From Elmis aenea (taxonomy: Eukaryota > Arthropoda > Insecta > Coleoptera > Elmidae), in NCBI GenBank assembly GCA_947652605.1, contig OX393579.1:45762970-45826969 (forward strand): a stretch of DNA of 64,000 nt, in the 5' to 3' direction. The notes under the pieces are model-generated. The model was not told where the DNA came from. It made no database searches and was given only the letters and a program-made list of their open reading frames with translations. How positions within the stretch are numbered: position 1 is the first letter of the stretch; the number at the start of each line of letters is the position of its first letter. Position numbers and translations under genes: made by a program. Shown piece by piece: positions 57,115 to 64,000 of this stretch.

Positions 57115-57830
57115 AAACTTCTTCTTCTTAATCCGTTCTTCTTGTACCTTTCGGTGTCGAGGTATATAAACAAAAACTTGTTAGTTGTTCTATTACTCTT
57201 TTATAAATTTCTGTCGTTTCATTATTTTTTCACCGACTTCTTCCATTAATCTTCTTATTGCTATTTGCTATTTCTCTGAATATTTTGTAATAATATTCCT
57301 AGCCGTATCTTTTAAAGCAAAGACGTTACTTTGCTGGCAAGTTCGCATCCAGCATGTAATAAGAAAATTTTGGATTATTTTTGCAAAACTTTAATATTAT
57401 ATTAGGACAGAACTTATAGCATAACTAAATCGCCTTTCTCTTAATCGGATCATCTTGTACCTTACGGTGTTGAGTTATGTTTTCCTAATTCTTAATTATG
57501 TTTCAGCTCTCCTTTCTATCATTGAGTAACTGTGACACAACTCTCCAGCTAATTCCTTTTTTTTGTAGCATTTAGCTTATTTCGTTTTCTTATTTTATTC
57601 TCGGTCTTCCTCTATTTCTTTTCCCCGCTCTTTGTTTTCACGTACCTACTTTCTGGCATGCGCAGTAGATGTCTCAGCCATCTTGTTTATCTTTCACTCC
57701 AAGATTCTTTCCAATTTCATTTTTGCTGATTCTATTAATTAGTTTGTTTCCTTTAATTCTCCTTATAAATTTCATCTCCCAAGTCTGTGTCATTTGTTTT
57801 GACTAAATAACTCTGTCGATATATTTTACC
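57115..57830 (-). mobile_element. Two LINE 3'-end relics, head to tail
   Basis: The 3' end motif CTTCTTCTTAATCCG..CTTTCGGTGTCGAGG (57,119-57,163) occurs once. A second copy (57,430-57,830) carries TACTTTCTGGCATGCGCAGT, the complement of the HLLRMPESRK coding block also seen at 13,478-13,738. Both are decayed. Confidence 0.6.
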
Positions 57831-59064
57831 CAAGTTATGTAAATGTCTTGATTGTGACAGTCACATATTTCAAGGATAAGAATGTTACTTATGTTTTACT
57901 TTACGTGCGTTGTTATTGATTGATTTTTGCGACGTAGTCTTCTATATCTAGAGTACCCAATTTCACAAAAAAATATTATGGTTGCTAAAGATAAACCTAT
58001 GATTAAAAGAAGCAATATAGGAAACTCAGTTTTTAGGGTGAGTGCTTGAACTGACAGCGGACTTGTGTGTTGATTGCTCTTGTCTACAGCGTGTGGAATT
58101 GCCTGAAGATACCTATGATTAAAAACATTCTTAAATACATAAAATACAAATTGTCAAAACTTACCATCGAGTTAAAAGTCCAGAATCACGGATAATTCCA
58201 ATAACTCTGGAAAATTGTGTTCGATATGGGGCTCCTAACTGTAATGACCATGCGTGATAAGTCGAAAGAATTTCTTGCGTTAATCGAAGTCTTAAAAGGT
58301 CTTGATTTGTTAGATTTTTATAGCAACGTTTGTTTATCTGAAAAACATCAGGAGGCTTACTTTTCAAAAAAAAAAGTGTTGTCTATATTTAGAAAAATGT
58401 GCAGGAAATAATTTTTTATCTTGAGATTTTATTAATACTTTAAAAACGTCATGTTTAATACATAAAATTTAAAGTCAATGACTTGTTTGGTAATTATACT
58501 GTTTGTAAAGACTTTTTGAATTACTTTCTCGTTTTTTGACTTATTTTATAGCTAAACCATATAAGATTTTTTGTGGTTTAACCCTGCATATCTTTTAAAA
58601 ATTAGTTTTAGTTTTTATTTAACTGATACTACTTCATTAAACAAACAGTTATAAGACTATTACAAAGGTATAGTAAAAATTTATTTCCAACAATTTTTGA
58701 AAGCATAAATTTAAAAAAAAGAAATCTATAGGTTTTTTCAGCAGCGCTATTTACAATCCCATGAACTATCAGGATTCTGCGCAGTATCGATATCGCCGGA
58801 CGGTTAGTCGGCTGTTCGTGCTGTACTCTAACTATTTTATTTGGACTAGTTTGTGGACGGTCCAAACAGTACATGGATGAAAACATCAACTAGCACTGGG
58901 ATTATTACACGCATGCGCTGTTTACAACTAATGTGCCTCTGCTAGCTATGCATCGCCCTCTCAACCCTATGCAGTACTTTCTTAAGATGTTTAACGCTTG
59001 CGGTGCGCAAATTTCTATGAACTCAATACATACAAATGTCAGTTACACTCAGGGATGTCGTTAA

Positions 59065-60364
59065 CCCCTATTCTCCGGAATTAAGAAATATTTATCAAAA
59101 TGTTTTGAAATGCAATCAGTTGTTTAAAAATGGCCATAGATACATGAAAAATCACTTTTTATTAAATTACAGGACGCAGGTCCTGACTTAGGAGCTGTCG
59201 TTATATGACGACGCTAGGGGAATATGAGTACAAATAATAATAATCTTGGTATGTTTTATAATTTCAGATTTATTTGTGAAAGTATATTACAATGTAAATT
59301 AAATTTGAGACATATAAACTATAAACTTATAAACTATGATAAGGTTGAAAGCAAGGTATATATAGGATATTGGTCTAGCAAGTAAAGCACTGTAGATGAA
59401 CATTTACCAAAATTACTCTCCATTATTTCATTTCCTCGATAAGTTTTTCCTTGGTAAGGATCAAAGGCGATTAGATAACCAGATGGTGAATTTTGACACC
59501 AAACCTTGTATCCAAATCGTATTGGTTTATTTCTAATCGCTTGCTTACATCCGTGCCTACCGAAGTATTCCACCATTGCCTCATCATGCGATATTGCTGA
59601 GGTGGGTGTATAATTTTCCATACATTTTTTTTGAATATATGAAATTAATGGTCGTAATTTGGAAAACTTATCGAGCTTGTCTAAGTTTAAATTTGATTTA
59701 AAATGAAGTGATTTCATGATATTATCAAATCTATCCCTCCGCATAGATTCATATATCGCAATGTTGCGCAAATCACTACATGTACTCCAATACATTGCTT
59801 TTCCTGGCAATGGATTGTACCCAGAAACAATTAAAATGGCAAAAAATACTCGCAGTTCCTCTTTGGTTAATTTTATATCTGGCCAGTTTTTTGATAAGTA
59901 ATATTCGGAACTGGCAGTAATAATTAATTCGATTAAAGTATTATCAAAAAACCGTTCAAAATATTGAACAGCAGTGACTTCATCAATATTTTCTTCTACC
60001 ATAAGATGAAATTGACTAGGTTGTATATGTATAGTTTTACCGCCACTGCTCCATATAATTTGATCTTTTTTTGATGATCTTTGGTATTTTGTTTAGGTTG
60101 GAAATAGTTGAAACTTCTTTTCTGGTCTGTTTTTTCTCTGCCGGTGCCATTAGTTGATTTCTGGATAAACAGTTTATATTCGTCCCTTCTTCTTCATCTG
60201 AATCTTCGTCTGTTAGCTCATTAACTGCAGGTGGTTCAATAAAAATATCTTGGTAACTATCATCATTTTCTAACAAATCCATCATTTCGGCTACACTCAA
60301 AAATCTAAGGACAAATAGAGTATGTTAGTACATGCATTCTCCTAGCGTCGTAGGAGAATAAGGG
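59065..60364 (-). mobile_element. piggyBac element, internally deleted, TTAA flanks
   Basis: TTAA at 59,061-59,064 and 60,365-60,368 flanks terminal repeats CCCCTATTCTCC / GGAGAATAAGGG. The related miniature element at 29,163 has a single TTAA at the same point, an empty site. It is 1,300 bp, about half the length of a full piggyBac. Confidence 0.9.
59334..60300 (-). pseudogene. piggyBac transposase, N-terminal half
   Basis: Two frames, 60,037-60,300 (acidic start, DLLENDDSYQDIFIEPP, ELTDEDSDEEEG) and 59,334-60,002, are offset by one frameshift near 60,040. The second has AVQYFERFFDNTLIELIITA, LTKEELRVFFAILIVSGYNP, the first catalytic aspartate in SHDEAMVEYFGRHG (about residue 140), KPIRFGYKVWCQ and GYLIAFDPYQGKTY. 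It stops after SSTVLYLLDQYP. The rest of the DDD core and the cysteine-rich C-terminus are deleted, so it is inactive. The first frame has no ATG at its left edge; its likely start is the ATGATGGAT pair at about 60,285. Confidence 0.85.
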
Positions 60365-61514
60365 TTAAAGCGTCATACATTTATTAGTCCATACTTGACG
60401 CATGTGGATAAACCAATTCATGTATTAGTCCATGAACTAGTAAATTTTGGTCTGCTGGAACAAACCCTATATTTCATGATTTTATTTGTGTTAAGTGCAA
60501 AAGAATTATTACGATTTTACCAGCGTTTTTCATTGAATGTACCTCATTTTGCATGAAAGTTTCTTCGTTAATATGAGCTAATTTATGTTTTATCATCGTG
60601 ACAATAGTCCTGCAGAAATCCGGATCGCTTACAGCCATTTTAAGTATTTGCTTTTGGCCAGGCTCTCGGGACTTGTTCAAATTTTTTAGTACGCTCCAAT
60701 GTATTACGCTAACCTTAAAATTCAAAATAATAATCATAATTTCTTGCATTGAAAATAACCGCGTTTTACAATAAACTACACTAGTAGCGGAGTACAAAAC
60801 TAATTTAAAACAAAAACTATATGTACCCTTACGTGAATTTATAGATTAATTGGATAATTATCAAATACACACAATGATAATTAGGAATCAGAAGTAAAAT
60901 TACCTCAATGGCAAAGTTTTTTCCTGTAAATCGAGTAAAGAATTCGGTTCGACATTCTTTGATTGTATCATCATTGAGGCCAGTTTACTTCTATACGCTG
61001 TCGTAAGAATTATAGCCATTAACCACCAAAACATAAATAACATGCGTTTTGTATTAGTTTTTGCAACATTTCGTGTTATTGGTTGATCAATAGCAGAAGC
61101 ATAAGTTAGCTAAAAATGAAATGCTTAAATAATTAAACAATAGTTGACACAAATAATGGACGATTAAAATTATACAATAATATATTTTAAAAGAGTCTTT
61201 GGTGCTACAAAAACAAATTGAATGAACATGAAAAAAATTAAAAAAAAGTATTGTTTTGTAAGTGAATCCAACTGTTTGTAACAACGACATGCCGTAGTCA
61301 AATCTTTCTAGATACAAAGTTGCATGAGGTGTTTGTTTTAACATGTATGGGGAAGTTTTCAGGTTTGGTTTTGTTATTATCGACATGAAAAGTTTTATAT
61401 TTGGTATTCCTAGTTCTGAGAAAGATTATTAAAATTATGTTAGGCAAAATGCATATGTTCTTTATGTTTTATTATTATATGCTATTTACATGCGTACTAT
61501 TCGGGGCAAAAATA

Positions 61515-62439
61515 TACAGGGTGTCCCAAATTCGAGTAAATGCATGGGGATCTCACTTATCTTAAGAGCTACGAGGTCGGTTAAATTAGGGCAAAGTTGC
61601 GAAATTAGATACTCAATAATAATCCAAACAGAAATTGGAAATATCTTAAACGGTATCCGAGAAAATTAGGAAAAACTGGAAAATGCGATATTTGAAAATC
61701 GTCTATAACTCCTTTGGAGTATGAAATATTTTGAATGTGTAAAGACATTGCCCAAGCAACTTTTCAAGCCGAATCGAATAGTGGTCACAAATTTTTTCTA
61801 GATTGATTCGTTTTTGTTTTATGACAACCAACTTTATTTTTTCTTATGGGCGCAATTTTTGCTATTTACATAATCAAATGCATTTATTTTTCTGAATCCA
61901 TTGATGTATCACACATGGTATTTTACTTTTTCTTTCATTGTCAAATTTCAAAAAATACGTTTTAAACAATAACCATTATAAATCAGGTTGGCCGGTCATT
62001 GTAGTTTATGTTGTGTCCATGACAACCGATCAACAAACTAAAAGTTTTGAAGGCCTGTAAGTCGTAAAAATGAACTTTGATAACGAAGAAAAACGCGATA
62101 TGCTGCCCATAAGAAAAAACAAAGTTGGTTGTCTAAAACAAAAACGAATCGACCTAGGAAAAATTTGTGACCACCATCCGATTCGGCTTAAAAAGTAGCT
62201 TGGGCAACTTTTTTACACATTTAAAATATTTCAAACTCCGAAGGAGTTATAAACGATTTTCAAAAATGGACTCTCCAGTTTTTCCTAATTTTCTCGGATA
62301 CCGTTTGAGATATTTCCAATTTCTCTTTAGATTATTAATGAGCATCGAATTTAGCAACTTTGCCCTAATTTAACCGACCTCGTAGCTCTTAAGATAAGCG
62401 AGATTCTCATGCATTTACTCGAATTTGGGACACCCTGTA
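61515..62439. mobile_element. Long palindromic element (about 320-350-bp arms)
   Basis: The left arm TACAGGGTGTCCCAAATTCG, GAGCTACGAGGTCGGTTAAA, TTAGGGCAAAGTTGC and CTCCTTTGGAGT is inverted at 62,120-62,439. The loop reads on both strands with mirrored ATGGGC/GCCCAT blocks. It inserted in an intron of IR copy 5. Confidence 0.85.
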
Positions 62440-62572
62440 TACAGGGTGCACCACGACCCTGAGATTCTTCGATAGCTCCTTTATTAATGAAAATATCAAA
62501 AAATATTTAATACAAATATTATGCGAACCTATTTTCTACATAACCTAAAATTATTTTCAAATATACAGGGTG

Positions 62573-62632
62573 TTTCGTTTTAGCGGCACATATAAAAATG
62601 TAATTTTTTTTAAATGGAACACCCTGTATATT
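62573..62632. repeat. Short TACAGGGTGTTTC hairpin
   Basis: TACAGGGTGTTTCGTTTTA and AAATGGAACACCCTGTA face each other across about 30 bp. They are probably the joined ends of a deleted hairpin element. A second isolated TACAGGGTGCACC end lies at 62,440. Confidence 0.55.
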
Positions 62633-62796
62633 TTTACATTTTTGGATTCCACTTAAAATTTACTTTAAAAAATGTATATGGTTATATAGGTCTTAAGTCA
62701 ACCGTTTTCGTAAAATTTAAATTTTTATGAAATTTTTGAACGATACAGCACTTTCATTTTTTTTTAACATTAAAGTTATTTAAAAAAGCGGTAATA

Positions 62797-64000
62797 TTTC
62801 GTTTAAAAATTAAATTGACAATAGATTAATTAACACTTTGCGCTAACTACATTTTAAAAATATTATACAGGGTGTTTTTTACGCTTGGTCAAACTTGTGA
62901 AACTTTAAACATCGATAAGTCATTTTTCTTAAATGCAACACCCTGTATATTATTATATTTTCTTGTAAAGAATTTAATTGTCTTTCGAAATTATTAAGCA
63001 TGTCCTATACCTAAAGTTAATATTTTTCGAGCTATCTCGATTTTTATTATTATTACTAAGGCAATCGAAATATTTTAAAGTCGACCATGGAGGTAAGACG
63101 AAATTTATCAAGGAATTTTTAAACAGAAGAATAAAAAGAGGTGCAACTTTAATTTTAGGCTAAAAATGTACCCCATTTTTCCGAAATTTATTGTATAAAT
63201 TGTTCAAGATTAAGTCCTTGTTCTACGCACAGCCGTAGACGTTTTGTCTGAAAGACTCTAGCACCCTTTATAACATTTCGGGGGTTATACCATCAATAGC
63301 AACACGAATTCTGTTCTGCATATCTTCAGCAGTTGTTGGGGGGTCTTGATACACCTGTTTTATGTGTCCCCACAAAAATAAATCGATAGGAGTAAGATCA
63401 GGTGACCTAGGTGGCCAGGAGATTAGTCTACCTCGCCCTATCCATCCATTAGGATATTCTGTGTTCGGCAACTGCATTACTTGCTGTGTTGCTTTTGATG
63501 GTATAACCCCCGAAATGTTATAAAGGGTAATAGAGTCTTTCAGACAACGTCTACGGCTGTGCGTAGAACATGAACAAGGATATAATCTTGAACAATTTAT
63601 ACGATAAATTTCGGGAAAAAGGTGTGGATTTTAGCCTAAAATTAAAATTGCAGCTTTTTTAATTCTTTTATTTAAAAATTCTTTGAAAAATTACGACTTG
63701 CGTCCATGGCCGACTTTAAAATATTTTGATTGCCTTAGTAATAATAATAAAAATCGAGATAGCTCGAAAAATATTAACTTTAGGTATAGGACATGCTTAA
63801 TAATTTCGAAAGACAATTAAATTCTCTACAAGAAAATATAATAATATACAGGGTGTTGCATTTAAGAAAAATGACTTATCGATGTTTAAAGTTTCACAAG
63901 TTTGACCAAGCGTAAAAAACACCCTGTATAATATTTTTAAAATGTAGTTAGCGCAAAGTGTTAATTAATCTATTGTCAATTTAATTTTTAAACGAAATAT
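62797..64000. mobile_element. Very long inverted-repeat element with DDE remnant, continues past window
   Basis: The left arm (62,797-63,300) and right arm (63,500-64,000) are inverted copies: TACAGGGTGTTTTTTACGCT, CATCGATAAGTCATTTTTC, TTAAGCATGTCCTATACC, GAGCTATCTCGATTTTTAT and ACGCACAGCCGTAGACG all appear mirrored. The last bases of the window (TTTTTAAACGAAATAT) still pair with ATATTTCGTTTAAAAA at 62,797, so the arm is longer than seen. Confidence 0.85.
63268..63477 (-). pseudogene. Tc1/mariner-superfamily transposase C-terminal remnant
   Basis: The 69-codon frame reads NGWIGRGRLISWPPRSPDLT, PIDLFLWGHIKQVYQDPPTT and AVDGITPEML-like, the last catalytic region and tail of a DUF4817-associated DDE transposase. 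It lies at the loop of the long inverted repeat, and upstream coding is absent. Confidence 0.8.

Larger units (their letters stand above)
58731..60471. mobile_element. Miniature element hosting a piggyBac insertion, in IR copy 5 intron
   Basis: Left end AGGTTTTTTCAGCAGCGC and right end GGTCTGCTGGAACAAACC are related to the 29,040-29,980 elements in inverted orientation. Shared bodies are GCATGCGCTGTTTACAACTA and GCATCGCCCTCTCAACCC. Without the piggyBac the host element is about 437 bp. Confidence 0.65.
57896..61109 (-). pseudogene. Ionotropic receptor copy 5, exons 4-7 only, frameshift in exon 4
   Basis: Exons found: E4 60,904-61,109; E5 60,543-60,713; E6 58,165-58,337; E7 57,896-58,112. E5-E7 are open and in phase, with S2 (VSVIHWSVLKNLNKSREPGQ; YRTQFSRVIGIIRDSG) and TM3 (LLLIIGLSLATIIFFCEIGY), ending RYRRLRRKNQSITTHVK. 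E4 is 206 bp instead of the invariant 207: one A is missing from the run before the ACTTTG near its end, so the frame shifts just before E5. E1-E3 are not seen up to 64,000; an intron 3 landmark (CATGCGTACTATTCGGGGCAAA at about 61,490) suggests that they lie beyond the hairpin elements. It is either a pseudogene or a good gene with a homopolymer sequencing error. Confidence 0.75.

Overview
This is an AT-rich, intron-bearing, transposon-dense stretch of an arthropod genome, almost certainly an insect. A beetle is my best guess, but I hold that weakly. The evidence for an insect is a tandem family of divergent ionotropic receptors (IRs, chemosensory relatives of ionotropic glutamate receptors) together with RTE-like LINEs, Penelope-like elements, piggyBac, hAT, mariner, Helitron and many 'TACAGGGTG...CACCCTGTA' hairpin elements. 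I see no bacterial genes, rRNA or CRISPR.

Left part (1-22,740) holds no host gene that I can support. It contains LINE and Penelope relics (1-2,400), a tRNA-derived SINE pair (4,775-5,560), a satellite (about 160-170 bp spacing) at 8,060-14,960, duplicated hAT-like segments, and inverted-repeat elements. The most striking object is a 3.06 kb foldback-type element (9,949-13,005). Its two arms are arrays of a 154-bp unit, about nine direct copies on the left and five inverted on the right. They enclose a reading frame with an intact-looking Ulp1/SENP-type (C48) cysteine protease core.

Right part (22,744-61,109) is a minus-strand tandem array of five IR copies. Each complete copy has seven coding exons: E1 secreted N-terminal domain, E2 S1 ligand-binding half, E3 rest of S1 plus TM1, E4 TM2 plus start of S2, E5 and E6 S2, E7 TM3 plus tail. 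Copies 1, 2 and 3 are intact by hand splicing (610, 611 and 610 residues, all junctions GT-AG and in phase). Copy 4 keeps an open E1 but has lost E2-E6 and most of E7 in a single deletion whose junction is visible. Copy 5 is cut by the window's right side (only E4-E7 present) and has a one-base deletion in E4. Genes 2, 3 and copy 4 share a mariner relic in intron 1, so the mariner arrived before those duplications. Later insertions (a Helitron in gene 2, a hairpin element in gene 3, a hAT in copy 4) differ between copies, so the paralogues serve as empty-site controls for one another.

The far right (61,515-64,000) is two long-inverted-repeat elements, the last of which runs off the window.

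The three intact receptors would act at the dendritic membrane of chemosensory neurons, probably with broadly expressed IR co-receptors (family knowledge; no co-receptor gene is visible here). Exon coordinates come from reading splice sites by eye, and no transcript evidence was available.
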